Program-made: the position numbers and the translations under genes | Shown here: positions 18,686 to 27,784 of the stretch, one piece after another | Numbering within the stretch: the stretch's first letter is position 1 | Layout of the letters: every line of letters begins with the position of its first letter | NCBI GenBank assembly: GCA_017394765.1 | Contig: JAFPXF010000051.1 | Location: 75,040 to 139,039, forward strand | DNA from: Bacteroidales bacterium | GTDB taxonomy: Bacteria > Bacteroidota > Bacteroidia > Bacteroidales > WCHB1-69 | DNA length: 64,000 nucleotides | Direction of reading: 5' to 3' | Notes under the pieces: generated by a model | Told to the model about the DNA's origin: nothing | The model's database searches: none | What the model saw: the letters and a program-made list of their open reading frames with translations, nothing else

Positions 18686-19186
18686 ATGCATACACGACAA
18701 GCGCGTATAACGGATATTCCCGACATCATGACCATCATCGCCCACGCCAAGGAGCGCATCCGCCGGCTGGGCATCAGCCAATGGCAGGACGGCTATCCCA
18801 ACGAGGAGGCCATCCGTGCGGATATTGCTAACAAAGAGGGTATTGTCATGGTGGAGGGTGACGCGATCATAGCATACGCCGCCGTCATTTTCCGTGAAGA
18901 GCCCACCTACGCGCACATAGACGGGCGTTGGCTGTCGGACAGTCCATACGTGGTGGTGCATCGCATTGCTGTGCACGACGGGCACACACGGCGCGGCGTG
19001 GCCAAGCATCTCATGAAGGACGCTGAACGGCGGGCGACGCGGCGGCATGTGACATATTTCCGCATCGACACCCATCAGGGCAACCACCACATGCGCAACT
19101 TGATACGGGGCTGTGGTTTCACCCTTTGCGGCATCGTGCAGGTGCGCGACGGCAAACGAATGGCTTACGAGAAATACATCGGCTGA
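18686..19186 (+). CDS. GNAT family N-acetyltransferase
   Basis: ATG 18686 gives 166 residues; a longer frame begins inside the DUF486 gene and is not conserved-looking. The GNAT core is visible: VVHRIAVHDGHTRRGVAKHLM is motif A with the acetyl-CoA pyrophosphate loop, and NHHMRNLIRGCGFTLCG is motif B. The substrate cannot be predicted. It is the last gene of the nfeD-DUF486-GNAT group before a new promoter at 19213. Confidence 0.85.
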   Translation: MHTRQARITDIPDIMTIIAHAKERIRRLGISQWQDGYPNEEAIRADIANKEGIVMVEGDAIIAYAAVIFREEPTYAHIDGRWLSDSPYVVVHRIAVHDGHTRRGVAKHLMKDAERRATRRHVTYFRIDTHQGNHHMRNLIRGCGFTLCGIVQVRDGKRMAYEKYIG

Positions 19187-19212
19187 CAACAACAGCCTTC
19201 GCATATTTTTTT

Positions 19213-19220
19213 TATCTTTG
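19213..19220 (+). promoter_or_regulatory. -7 element of the crotonase gene
   Basis: TATCTTTG followed by CAAGC, 27 bp upstream of the crotonase ATG. Confidence 0.75.
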
Positions 19221-19246
19221 CAAGCTCTTTTTGAAACTGAAAACTT

Positions 19247-20023
19247 ATGGAATACAATTTTTTGAAAATCAGCACAAGCGATAATATCTGCACGCTGGCC
19301 ATCTCGGCTCCGAAATCTCTCAATGCCCTCAACTCCACCATTTTGAAGGAGCTGGGCGATTTTCTCGACCACATAGACCCCTCCGTTCGCGTCCTCATCA
19401 TCACAGGCGACGGTGAGAAGTCGTTTGTGGCAGGCGCCGACATCTCGGAGATGCAGAACCTGACAGAACCCGAAGGCGTGTCCTTTGGCAAACTGGGGGC
19501 ACAGGTGTTCCGCAAGATCGAGACGCTGCCCATCCCCGTGATCGCCGCAGTGAACGGCTTCGCCCTCGGCGGCGGCTGCGAGCTGGCTTTGTCCTGCGAC
19601 ATCCGCATCGCCTCCAACAGAGCCAAGTTCGGCCAACCCGAAGTGGGCTTGGGCATCATCCCGGGCTTCTCCGGCACCTACCGGTTGGCCAAGATTGTCG
19701 GCATGGGCGCTGCCAAGGAACTGATCTACACCGGCCGCGCCATCAAGGCTGACGAGGCATTGCGCATCGGGCTGGTAAACTCCGTTTACGAACCTGAGCA
19801 GCTGATGGACGAGGCGAGGGCACTTGCCGCACGCATCGTCAAAAACGCCCCCATCGCCGTCCGCTACGCCAAACAGTGCATCAACGAGGAGTACGACCTT
19901 GCCGCGGACCCGGCTATCGCATACGAAAACGAAATGTTCGGCAAGTGCTTTGCCACCAAGGACCAAAAAGCCGGCATGACCGCCTTCCTGACCAAGACGG
20001 AGGCCCATTTCACCAACGAATAA
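19247..20023 (+). CDS. crt: Enoyl-CoA hydratase/crotonase (3-hydroxybutyryl-CoA dehydratase-like)
   Basis: A 258-residue crotonase-fold protein. The oxyanion hole lies in VAGADISEM and FALGGGCELALSCD; the catalytic glutamates are in GGGCELAL and GQPEVGLGIIPGFSGT. It hydrates short 2-enoyl-CoAs. It pairs with a 3-hydroxyacyl-CoA dehydrogenase 34 bp downstream, giving two consecutive steps between crotonyl-CoA and acetoacetyl-CoA. These could run towards butyrate formation or fatty-acid and amino-acid breakdown. Thiolase and acyl-CoA dehydrogenase are not in this window. Confidence 0.9.
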   Translation: MEYNFLKISTSDNICTLAISAPKSLNALNSTILKELGDFLDHIDPSVRVLIITGDGEKSFVAGADISEMQNLTEPEGVSFGKLGAQVFRKIETLPIPVIAAVNGFALGGGCELALSCDIRIASNRAKFGQPEVGLGIIPGFSGTYRLAKIVGMGAAKELIYTGRAIKADEALRIGLVNSVYEPEQLMDEARALAARIVKNAPIAVRYAKQCINEEYDLAADPAIAYENEMFGKCFATKDQKAGMTAFLTKTEAHFTNE

Positions 20024-20056
20024 TCATTGTCTAACCCTTTTATAAACCCTATTGTT

Positions 20057-20893
20057 ATGAAAATTTGTGTTATAGGCACAGGAACCATGGCAAAGGGCAT
20101 CGTCAAGGCTTTCGCCGCCAAGATGCCGGTAGTCATGAAAAGCAGAACCCAGGCCAGCTTGGACAAGGCCATGGGGTCTATCTCCAAATCCTACGGTAAA
20201 CTCGTAGAAAAAGGCAAAATCACGCAAGAGGCCATGGATGCCATCTTGAAGAACATCACCACCACGACCGACTATGCCACGTTCGCCGATGCCGATCTCG
20301 TCATTGAGGCCGCTGTGGAGGACATGCAGCTCAAAAAGGACGTTTTCATGGAACTCGACAAGATTTGCAAGCCGGAGACCATCTTCGCCACCAACTCTTC
20401 ATCGCTTTCCATCACGGAAATAGCAGCTTGCACGAGCCGTCCTTCACAGTTCATCGGCTGCCACTTCTTCAATCCCGCCGACCGCATGGCGCTGGTGGAA
20501 GTCATCAAGGGCCAGCTGACCTCCGAAGAGGTGAGCCAAACCATCATCGACCTCACCACCCAGATCGGCAAGACGCCCGTACCCGTTAACGAGGCTCCCG
20601 GATTTGTCGTCAACCGCATCCTCATCCCGATGATCAACGAGGCGGTCGGCATTTTGGCCGACGGCATCGCATCCGCCGAGGACATCGACAAATGCATGAT
20701 GCTGGGCGCCAACCATCCCATGGGTCCGCTCGCCTTGGCCGACCTTATCGGCAACGACGTGAATTTGGCCATCATGGAGGTGCTCTACAAAGAATTCGGC
20801 GACCCGAAGTACCGCCCGCACCCGCTGTTGCGCAAGATGGTGCGCGCCGGACTTCTCGGCCGTAAGACTGGCGAAGGATTCTATAAATACTAG
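20057..20893 (+). CDS. hbd: 3-hydroxyacyl-CoA (3-hydroxybutyryl-CoA) dehydrogenase
   Basis: ATG 20057 gives 278 residues beginning [16 protein letters not shown], the NAD-binding loop. Hallmarks are [12 protein letters not shown], the catalytic His in [16 protein letters not shown], and [19 protein letters not shown]. Length matches the single-domain short-chain Hbd enzymes. It oxidises 3-hydroxyacyl-CoA or, in fermentation, reduces acetoacetyl-CoA. The usual GxGxxG glycine loop is GTGTMAKG here, with Ala-Lys in place of the more common Gly-x. It ends the crt-hbd operon before two hairpins. Confidence 0.92.
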   Translation: MKICVIGTGTMAKGIVKAFAAKMPVVMKSRTQASLDKAMGSISKSYGKLVEKGKITQEAMDAILKNITTTTDYATFADADLVIEAAVEDMQLKKDVFMELDKICKPETIFATNSSSLSITEIAACTSRPSQFIGCHFFNPADRMALVEVIKGQLTSEEVSQTIIDLTTQIGKTPVPVNEAPGFVVNRILIPMINEAVGILADGIASAEDIDKCMMLGANHPMGPLALADLIGNDVNLAIMEVLYKEFGDPKYRPHPLLRKMVRAGLLGRKTGEGFYKY

Positions 20894-20896
20894 TAC

Positions 20897-20917
20897 ATAC
20901 GCCGCAATATGGCGTAT
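20897..20917 (+). repeat. Small inverted repeat after hbd
   Basis: ATACGCC and GGCGTAT around a 7-nt loop, just after the hbd stop and before the main terminator. Confidence 0.5.
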
Positions 20918-20923
20918 CCGTAA

Positions 20924-20957
20924 AAAAACGGGATGGCAATCATGTCATCCCGTTTTT
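20924..20957. terminator. Bidirectional terminator between hbd and the HTH regulator
   Basis: A 12-bp perfect stem (AAAAACGGGATG with CATCCCGTTTTT) has A and T runs on either side. It can end both converging genes. Confidence 0.9.
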
Positions 20958-20961
20958 ATTT

Positions 20962-21540
20962 TTAGCGCGAAGGCGTATAAACCTCAAAACTCCTGTCTTC
21001 GTAAAAGAAGACAATTTGAACAACTTTCTTATCGCCCCGAGAATTGATATTTCGGTCTCGTTTCGATTCTCGGGCCGAAATATTGGTTTCTGAGGCACGC
21101 ACCTTAGCTCGTATCTGCGGTTTTTGTACCAAATCTTGTGTCAAAACAGAAGCCTCCGATGAATTAATATTCTCGTTATCAACACTTTCCATAGAGTTGG
21201 AATCCAATGGAGTGGCGCTTTTATCCTCCGTATCCGACTCCGAAGCCCCAGCAAACAAATCAAACTGCGTTGGTGATGGAGCATCCGATGGTACCGTTGC
21301 CGATGCTTGGGCGACGGATTGCACCGGAACACTCTGCAACATATTTCCCATACCCATAATCAACCATTCCGTTGAGATTTCCGGAAACGCCACGAGAATC
21401 TTCTTGGCGACATCCAAGCTTGGCTGATTTCGCCCGGCAAAGATATGTGCCAAACTGGATCTACTGATGTCAATCTTATCTGCAAAAGCAGATGTTGACA
21501 TTTGTGAATACTCAAGAATCCGTTTAATTCTGTCAACCAT
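20962..21540 (-). CDS. XRE-family HTH regulator
   Basis: A 192-residue protein. Residues 1-60 form a Cro/CI-type helix-turn-helix (SAFADKIDISRSSLAHIFAGRNQPSLDVAKKIL), followed by EWLIMGMGNML, a common ending for this domain. The remaining 120 residues are low-complexity, Ser/Thr/Asp-rich, and finish with a short basic and hydrophobic tail (KKVVQIVFFYEDRSFEVYTPSR). A similar layout occurs in Bacteroidota regulators of unknown target. It is transcribed away from the large AT-rich region upstream and may bind there. Confidence 0.85.
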   Translation of the reverse strand: MVDRIKRILEYSQMSTSAFADKIDISRSSLAHIFAGRNQPSLDVAKKILVAFPEISTEWLIMGMGNMLQSVPVQSVAQASATVPSDAPSPTQFDLFAGASESDTEDKSATPLDSNSMESVDNENINSSEASVLTQDLVQKPQIRAKVRASETNISARESKRDRNINSRGDKKVVQIVFFYEDRSFEVYTPSR

Positions 21541-22202
21541 ATTATATCATTTTCTATTTACAATTGTATCAAAACTAATGAGTGCGCAAAATATACATAC
21601 GAAATACCCTGTGATAAGTTACAATATTAAAATCAATTCCCTCAAAAAATATTGTTTTGAAAAATGTTTATAAAATTCAACATCTTTACATTAGAAAAAA
21701 AGATATAATTATATGAAATACACTTATTTAATTATAAAGAATAATGAAAATTAAATCTTGTTAGTAAAAATAAGTTTTTATCTGATGTAAAACATTATGT
21801 ATCAATTGTATTTATATTGAAAATCAATCAGATAATCAATGATAAATATAAAATTTAATGGACAATCATAAAATCAAGTTTGGGAATCAAACAAGTCGCA
21901 GAAAAAAAAATCTTTATGTGAATCCAGTGGCATCTGTAATTTATAATTGTAAATTCTTGGCTTTGTTGATTGAGTACATTTGTACATATAGTTGCGTTTG
22001 TGTTTTTACATTTGTATAATTGTTTCATTTTTTATTTTATCCATTTATACACATATCGTATTAAGCCATTGCTACGGTATTTCATATTTTCCGTTTTGTG
22101 GAGAATCGATTATTTTGACGTGAGATACGATTCTGTTTCCAAAATGCAATTCTCAACCACATATATTATTTTTTGTATTTTTGCATCCTAAATAAATTCG
22201 TT
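21541..22202. other. Gene-free AT-rich region upstream of the surface locus
   Basis: About 660 bp with very low GC, visibly lower than the flanking genes. It divides the HTH regulator (minus) from the GT39-type gene (plus). I find no convincing coding sequence, tRNA or array. Short A/T homopolymers are common, and the only clear regulatory signal is the TATTTTTG element at its right end. It may hold regulator binding sites or a decayed segment. Confidence 0.6.
22176..22183 (+). promoter_or_regulatory. -7 element of the GT39-type gene
   Basis: TATTTTTG followed by CATCC, 20 bp before the TTG at 22203. It shows the message starts near 22190, so translation must begin downstream of that. Confidence 0.7.
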
Positions 22203-23804
22203 TTGACACTATCAACCACACATATCTTATTCTTTTCCCTCTCTCTTCTCTTCATATTTTTGTCTGCTTGTTGCAGAGAACGTTGGGAAAGATGGTCATT
22301 GTTATTTTTGACTGTCGGGGGATTCTTTCTTTACTTCATGGCTGCCCAACTATTCCCCTACTTGAACCTTTGGGATGAACAGTATCATGCGCTGGTTGCC
22401 AAAAACTGCATGGAGCACCCCTTCTTGCCGATGATGTACGATGAACCTGTTGTACCTGGCCACGACTACAGCAATTGGTGCGGCAGTTACATCTGGTTGC
22501 ACAAGCAGCCTCTGTTCCTCTGGCAGATTGCGCTCTCGTTCAAAATCTTTGGAGTTTCATTACTATCCTTGCGGCTTCCTTCGGTCGTGATGAGTACGTT
22601 GCTCATTCCCCTATTCTACCGGATGGCACATCTGCTCACAAACCGTCGCGACATCGCTTACTTCACGGGGTTGGCAGTGGCGGCTTCCTGGTATCTCGTA
22701 CAGTTGACTTCGGGCATGATGAGCACCGACCACAACGACGTGTGCTTCCTGTTTTACGTTTCCGCATCTGTTTGGGCGTTCATGGAATATGTGCACCGAG
22801 GGCGCGAACAGTGGGGATGGGCCTTGTTGGCGGGCGGTCTCGCCGGTTGCGCCATCCTCACGAAGTGGCTGGTAGGATTGCTCCTCTATTTGGTGTGGGG
22901 CTGCTATCTGCTGTTCGAGTACGGTTTCCGGCTGCGCCAATGGAAATGGGGGCATCTGTTTGCCGCCCTGTGCGTTACCCTGCTGATTGCCGTACCATGG
23001 CAAGTATATTGCCTCCATCGATTCCCAGACCTTGCACGGCAAGAACTTTTCTACAATTTCCAGCATCTCGGCCAGGCAGTCGAAGACCATACCGGTAAAG
23101 CCACCTTTTACCTTATGGTGCTGCCCATGCAGTACTTCGGGCGCGGCCCCGTCATCTATAACATCCGTTTCCTCTGGGATTTCCACACCATTTTATGCTA
23201 TGTGGTGCTGGCAATCGGGCTGGTGATATCCATACGCGCGGCCCGCACCCGCAGTCACTGGCAGACACTGGTTTCCGTCCTGCTGTTCGTGTTTCTGTTT
23301 TTCAGCCTGGCGACCACCAAGATGCCGTCGTTCACTTTTGTACTCTGTTTCATCGGATTCATGGCCATCGGGTGCGTACTCTCCGCCTTGGATCGCTCTC
23401 TCCTGCAAAAGATGCGTCACAAGACCTTTCGTACACTGCTGACCGCCGTGCTCTGCGTCGCCTTTTGTCTATATAGCACCAATTACCGCTATTTTTACAA
23501 GGAGTCCTTTCCTATATATTTCCAACTCCTCAAAGATAATGTGGAATATTACAAACGTTGGGATAAGGAATTGCCCGAGAATTGCATGGTGTTCTGTGTC
23601 AAAAGTCCCTCTTTGTCAAAGGAAGACTACACCAGTTGCATTTCAGCCATGTTCTATAGCAATCGACAGTGTTACACTGAGTTGCCGCCCATGTCAGTGC
23701 TTCACGAGCTGCAAGAGGCTGGCAAAACGATTGCCGTGGTCAAAAATCCATGGTCCGTTGACGCAGACTTAGACAGCACAGTTGTCTGGGTGGATATGAA
23801 GTGA
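22203..23804 (+). CDS. ArnT/PMT-like membrane glycosyltransferase (GT39-type)
   Basis: A large polytopic protein of about 533 residues. The catalytic acidic pair of the GT-C fold lies in PYLNLWDEQYHALVAKN after the first membrane segments. LHKQPLFLWQIALSFKIFG follows, then eight or more further hydrophobic segments. Family members transfer a sugar from a polyprenyl carrier to lipid A or protein on the periplasmic side. The start is uncertain: no ATG precedes the first membrane helix, so TTG 22203 (downstream of the promoter) is my choice. The next ATG at FMAAQLF would delete that helix. The C-terminal soluble part is small. The surface-protein genes follow after a separate promoter. Confidence 0.82.
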   Translation: MTLSTTHILFFSLSLLFIFLSACCRERWERWSLLFLTVGGFFLYFMAAQLFPYLNLWDEQYHALVAKNCMEHPFLPMMYDEPVVPGHDYSNWCGSYIWLHKQPLFLWQIALSFKIFGVSLLSLRLPSVVMSTLLIPLFYRMAHLLTNRRDIAYFTGLAVAASWYLVQLTSGMMSTDHNDVCFLFYVSASVWAFMEYVHRGREQWGWALLAGGLAGCAILTKWLVGLLLYLVWGCYLLFEYGFRLRQWKWGHLFAALCVTLLIAVPWQVYCLHRFPDLARQELFYNFQHLGQAVEDHTGKATFYLMVLPMQYFGRGPVIYNIRFLWDFHTILCYVVLAIGLVISIRAARTRSHWQTLVSVLLFVFLFFSLATTKMPSFTFVLCFIGFMAIGCVLSALDRSLLQKMRHKTFRTLLTAVLCVAFCLYSTNYRYFYKESFPIYFQLLKDNVEYYKRWDKELPENCMVFCVKSPSLSKEDYTSCISAMFYSNRQCYTELPPMSVLHELQEAGKTIAVVKNPWSVDADLDSTVVWVDMK

Positions 23805-23887
23805 CTCTTTCCTGGCTTTCCCGAAGCCCTCGCTGAGATTTGTTTCCATTTGATTTTCAACGAAATGTATCGTTGCGTTTTTTTTTG

Positions 23888-23895
23888 TATTTTTG
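23888..23895 (+). promoter_or_regulatory. -7 element of the Cthe_2159-like/DUF2490/CotH operon
   Basis: TATTTTTG followed by CCC after a T tract, 40 bp before the lipoprotein ATG. Confidence 0.75.
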
Positions 23896-23935
23896 CCCTT
23901 CTTAAAAACAAGGCTATATATAAACGTAGTATTTC

Positions 23936-25600
23936 ATGTTTGCGAATAAAATCCCGCTTGTTTTGTCGGTAGTCATCGGACTTTTGTTGTTTGCCACCAG
24001 TTGTGGCCACGACAACATCATATTCGTGGATCCCGTCAGTGAGACAGACACAACTGTGTTCGAAAGTTACATTGACGACACACAGTTCACCCGTACCGTA
24101 TCTGTGATATTCTCCACGAGTGGCAGTGCTACCGTTGAGAATACCACCGCCGATTTCACCGTGACCATCAATGGCAATGACGTCACCATTGTTTACTCGG
24201 GCGATGAGAAAGTGAAATATGCCCTGTCCGGCACCACTACCGATGGTTTCTTCAAGATTTACAGTGCCCAAATGCAGGCCTTGGAGCTCAACTCCGTGAG
24301 CATCACCAACCGCAACGGCGCCGCCATTAACTTGCAGGGGCCGCTCTCCTCTCCGGCGGATGGCGAGGCCACCTATATTGTCGTCAAAGGCAGCAATATG
24401 CTGGCAGACGGCACCCTGTACACAGACACCCCGACGAGTGAGGACGAGAAGGCTGCCCTCTTTGCCGAGGGGCAGCTCATCCTTTGCGGCGGCGGCGCCT
24501 TGATCGTGACCGCCACGGGCAAGGCGGGCATCACCTCAGACGCCTCCGTTCTTGTGATGTCGAATCCGACCCTGCATGTCAGCTCGTCCGCCGGGCACGG
24601 TATGCGCGGCAAAGACTATCTTTTCATCTCAAACGGCACCCTCGACGTGTCGGTGTCGGCGGCCATGAAAAACGGTCTCAGCTCAGACAATTATGTGCGT
24701 ATCGACGGGGGCTCCACGACAGTCACGGTTACCGGCAGTGCGGCATACGACAGTGAGACAATGGATTACTCCGGCACCTCGGGCGTGAAAGCCGACGTCA
24801 CCTTCACCATGAATGGCGGAAAACTGGCCATCACCAATTCCGGCGCCGGCGGCAAGGGCATCAACTGTGATGGCAAGGGTTACTTTTATGGTGGTGAAGT
24901 CAGCATCACGGCCGCGGGTTCCGACTACACGACCGGCGACATTTCCGCCAAAGGCATCAAGATGGATGGCGACATTGCCTTCGCAGGCAGTTCGGTGACA
25001 GTCCACTGCACGTCAAGTGAGGGCATTGAATCCAAAGGGGCCATTGTCATCAGCGATGGCATCGTATTTAGCCAGTCCTACGATGATGCCATCAATTCGT
25101 CTGGCGACTTCACGATCACAGGCGGCTACGTTTACGGGCGATCAACCAACAACGATGCGCTCGATGCCAATGGCGATTTCCACATCCAAGGGGGCGTGAT
25201 ATATGCCATAAGTGCCCGCTCACCCGAAGTGGCCATTGATGCCAACTCCGAGGAGGGCAAGAAACTCTACCTGGAGGGCGGTACCGTCATCGCCATCGGC
25301 GGTCTTGAAAGAGGGGCCTCTTTGACGCAAAGTTGCTACTCGTCTTCCAGCTGGTCGCCAAACACCATGTATGCCATGACCGTCGGATCAAACACTTACG
25401 CTTTCAAGACACCTGCCAGCGGTGGCACGCCGCTTGTCGTCTCCGGCGCCTCCACCCCGACCTTGTTATCGGGTGTGAGCGTGTCAGGGGGCGTCTCCTA
25501 TTTTGAAGGCATGTTGATACAGGAAGGCTCCGTGAGCGGCGGATCATCTGTTTCCCTCTCGTCCTATACGGGCGGCGGCCAAGGCCCCGGCGGACACTGA
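23936..25600 (+). CDS. Cthe_2159-like beta-helix lipoprotein
   Basis: A 554-residue lipoprotein with a signal ending LLLFATSC (Cys23). The body is a repetitive beta-helix: strings such as GKAGITSDASVLVMSNPTLHVSS, GIESKGAIVISDGIV, DDAINSSGDFTITGGYVYGRSTNNDALDA recur at about 20-25 residues. This matches the carbohydrate-binding domain family named after Cthe_2159, a beta-helix protein that binds acidic polysaccharides with calcium. The C-terminal 60 residues are very rich in Ser, Thr and Gly and end GGGQGPGGH. In other bacteria such proteins often lie beside CotH kinases, as here. A surface location is inferred. Confidence 0.82.
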   Translation: MFANKIPLVLSVVIGLLLFATSCGHDNIIFVDPVSETDTTVFESYIDDTQFTRTVSVIFSTSGSATVENTTADFTVTINGNDVTIVYSGDEKVKYALSGTTTDGFFKIYSAQMQALELNSVSITNRNGAAINLQGPLSSPADGEATYIVVKGSNMLADGTLYTDTPTSEDEKAALFAEGQLILCGGGALIVTATGKAGITSDASVLVMSNPTLHVSSSAGHGMRGKDYLFISNGTLDVSVSAAMKNGLSSDNYVRIDGGSTTVTVTGSAAYDSETMDYSGTSGVKADVTFTMNGGKLAITNSGAGGKGINCDGKGYFYGGEVSITAAGSDYTTGDISAKGIKMDGDIAFAGSSVTVHCTSSEGIESKGAIVISDGIVFSQSYDDAINSSGDFTITGGYVYGRSTNNDALDANGDFHIQGGVIYAISARSPEVAIDANSEEGKKLYLEGGTVIAIGGLERGASLTQSCYSSSSWSPNTMYAMTVGSNTYAFKTPASGGTPLVVSGASTPTLLSGVSVSGGVSYFEGMLIQEGSVSGGSSVSLSSYTGGGQGPGGH

Positions 25601-25633
25601 CATAAACCTTACATCAATTCGAATTATAGCATC

Positions 25634-26479
25634 ATGGAGATACAATCAGCAAAATTTTGGCCTCTCACCGTTTTTATCGGCCTATCCCTATTATTCTCCA
25701 CATCCTTGCGGGCACAGACGAATGTCAAGGACGCCCCTGAATTTGGCGCCCGCATATCCTTGGGCTTGGACAAGAAAATCGTCAAAGGATTGCACATCAC
25801 CCTTGAAGAAGAGGCCCGTTTCGACAACAATTTCCGTGGTTTTGACCGCCTGCAGACCACGCTGGGTATTCAATACAAAGTACATAACAATGTCAAGTTG
25901 GGTTTGGGATATGCATTCATCGCACCCTATAGTCCATCTAACTCCACCTTCAAGAATATGCGCCATCGACTAATGGCCGACATCACAGGCACTCTGAAGA
26001 TGGGCAATTGGAATCTCTCGCTCAAGGAACGTTTCCAGTGGACGTACCGCATGGGCGACATAAATCTTTTCCAAAACCCGAGGAACCTGCTGGGTCTCAA
26101 AAGCCGTCTCATGCTCAAGTACAAGGGGGGCCGGATTATAGAGCCTTACGTCTCTGTGGAAGTGCGCAACGTTTTCAACGCACCTTCTGTATCCGCATAT
26201 TTCGATGGCACGGACTATATGACAGAGAGTGGTGCCACGACGGGCGATCCAGGTTGGTTCTTGACCGGCTATGACAATTGCTATGTCAACCGCGTGCGCA
26301 GTTGCTTGGGCATGGATGTCAAGATCAACAAAAAACACAACCTGAACTTCGCCTTCCTCGGCGATTATGTGCGTGACAAAGTCATAGATGCCAACTCAGA
26401 TGGAACCAAACTGAAATCCTACACAAAAGTGACAGGATTTGTAGGAAATATTTGTACAAGTTATGTTTTCTCATTTTAA
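25634..26479 (+). CDS. DUF2490 outer-membrane-type protein
   Basis: A 281-residue protein with a signal peptide (cleavage near SLRAQT) followed by alternating amphipathic strands and a terminal aromatic residue (SYVFSF), typical of an outer-membrane beta barrel. The segments LHITLEEEARFDNNFRGFDRLQTTLGIQYKV and MRHRLMADITGTLKMGNWNLSLKERFQW resemble DUF2490, whose function is unknown. It starts 33 bp after the beta-helix lipoprotein and its 3' end overlaps the CotH gene by 17 bp, so translation is probably coupled. Confidence 0.75.
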   Translation: MEIQSAKFWPLTVFIGLSLLFSTSLRAQTNVKDAPEFGARISLGLDKKIVKGLHITLEEEARFDNNFRGFDRLQTTLGIQYKVHNNVKLGLGYAFIAPYSPSNSTFKNMRHRLMADITGTLKMGNWNLSLKERFQWTYRMGDINLFQNPRNLLGLKSRLMLKYKGGRIIEPYVSVEVRNVFNAPSVSAYFDGTDYMTESGATTGDPGWFLTGYDNCYVNRVRSCLGMDVKINKKHNLNFAFLGDYVRDKVIDANSDGTKLKSYTKVTGFVGNICTSYVFSF

Positions 26480-27668
26480 AAGCAGGAACTACCCAGCCCT
26501 ACTCACGATTTACTCCGTTTGCATACTGCTTCTAAACGGCTGCAAGCCAAACGAAGCAAAGAGACTCCCTGTCATCAGCATTATGACAGAGAATGTCATT
26601 GAGTGGGAGCAGAGCATCCCCTGTCTGGCAGGATATGCCATGGCGGCTGACTCCTCCACATGGCCGGGCAAGATCAAGTACAGGGGCGGGATCTCCTCGA
26701 AATACGGCAAGCACTCCTACTCGTTGAAGTTTGACGATCCCCTTTCACTCTGCAACTTGCCGGCAAATCGCAGCTGGATCTTGAATGCCAGCTACATCGA
26801 CAAGACCTTCATGCGGCACAAGATTTGTTTTGACCTCTTTCGGCAGATGGGCAAGCACAACAATGCCCCTTTGTGCGGCTATGCCATGGTTCGGGAGAAT
26901 GCGGATCCCAAAGGACTGTATGTGGTGATGCAACGCTTGAACAAAAAAGTGCTTCGTTTAAACGAGGCAGACACCGGCGCATTGATTTTCAAAGAACCCA
27001 AGGTTTTTTACAATGACACCGAGCTGCCCTACCGGTCAGAGGGTGCGCAGAACTACCACGAGCAAAAATACCCTGATTTTGACCAGCAAGACAGGAATGC
27101 GGCCATGGATGAGCTACGGTCGTTCCTGCTGCACGCCTCCGATGAAGAGTTCACGAACAAAGTCGGCACCCTGTTCGACCTGAGGAACATCGCGGATTGG
27201 CATCTGTTGTTGCTTTTCACGAACAATAGCGATGGCTTGTTGAAGAACTTCTATCTTTACAAGGTGGACAGCTCCACGCCATATCGCATTGCCATCTGGG
27301 ACTATGACCACAGTTTTGGACGTGACGGCGACAACGAGCCCAACATGCTGGCGCGCATGGCAGATGAACATCGGAACATCTTGTTTGACAGATTGCTGAA
27401 GTCACCCTCATACAAGAAAGCCTTATCTGAACGATGGAAAATGTTGCGTCGCAACAACATTTTCAGCGAAGAAAACATTGCAAGGATGATGACGGAAAAC
27501 GATGCGTACATTCGCTCAGGCATCGAGGAAAATGCGGCATTTTGGCCTATCGACGCGCCCGATTATTTTGATGGCAGCGACTACGAAGAGGAAAAAGAGC
27601 GGATATTGCAGTATGTTCCGCTCATCCTGGACACACTGGACAAACGTTTTGGCTATGTAAACGAATAA
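26463..27668 (+). CDS. CotH-kinase family lipoprotein
   Basis: A 401-residue protein with a lipoprotein signal (ILLLNGC, Cys27). The CotH core is recognisable: KIKYRGGISSKYGKHSYSLKF near residue 70, NASYIDKTFMRHKICFDLF near 108, ADWHLLLLFTNNSDGLLKNFYLYK near 245, and the metal-binding IWDYDHSFGRDGD at 278-290. CotH from Bacillus is an atypical protein kinase that phosphorylates spore-coat proteins, and invasin-like homologues occur on fungal surfaces. In a non-spore-former the substrate is unknown; the Ser/Thr-rich beta-helix lipoprotein encoded two genes upstream is a candidate. Translation overlaps DUF2490 by 17 bp. Confidence 0.85.
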   Translation: MFSHFKSRNYPALLTIYSVCILLLNGCKPNEAKRLPVISIMTENVIEWEQSIPCLAGYAMAADSSTWPGKIKYRGGISSKYGKHSYSLKFDDPLSLCNLPANRSWILNASYIDKTFMRHKICFDLFRQMGKHNNAPLCGYAMVRENADPKGLYVVMQRLNKKVLRLNEADTGALIFKEPKVFYNDTELPYRSEGAQNYHEQKYPDFDQQDRNAAMDELRSFLLHASDEEFTNKVGTLFDLRNIADWHLLLLFTNNSDGLLKNFYLYKVDSSTPYRIAIWDYDHSFGRDGDNEPNMLARMADEHRNILFDRLLKSPSYKKALSERWKMLRRNNIFSEENIARMMTENDAYIRSGIEENAAFWPIDAPDYFDGSDYEEEKERILQYVPLILDTLDKRFGYVNE

Positions 27669-27732
27669 AATCGTACACACGAGTGTTGATAAATGGGAAT
27701 AAGTTTACAAGTGATAATCCAAATTTTTTATG

Positions 27733-27740
27733 TATGTTTG
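27733..27740 (+). promoter_or_regulatory. -7 element of rocD
   Basis: TATGTTTG followed by CACCC, 45 bp before the rocD ATG. Confidence 0.7.
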
Positions 27741-27784
27741 CACCCTCTTTTGGTAAAATATAAATCTCACTAAAATACATTATT

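Noticed and set aside
22173..22202. TTG at 22173 as the GT39 start
   Set aside because: It overlaps the -7 promoter element, so it would not be transcribed from that promoter.
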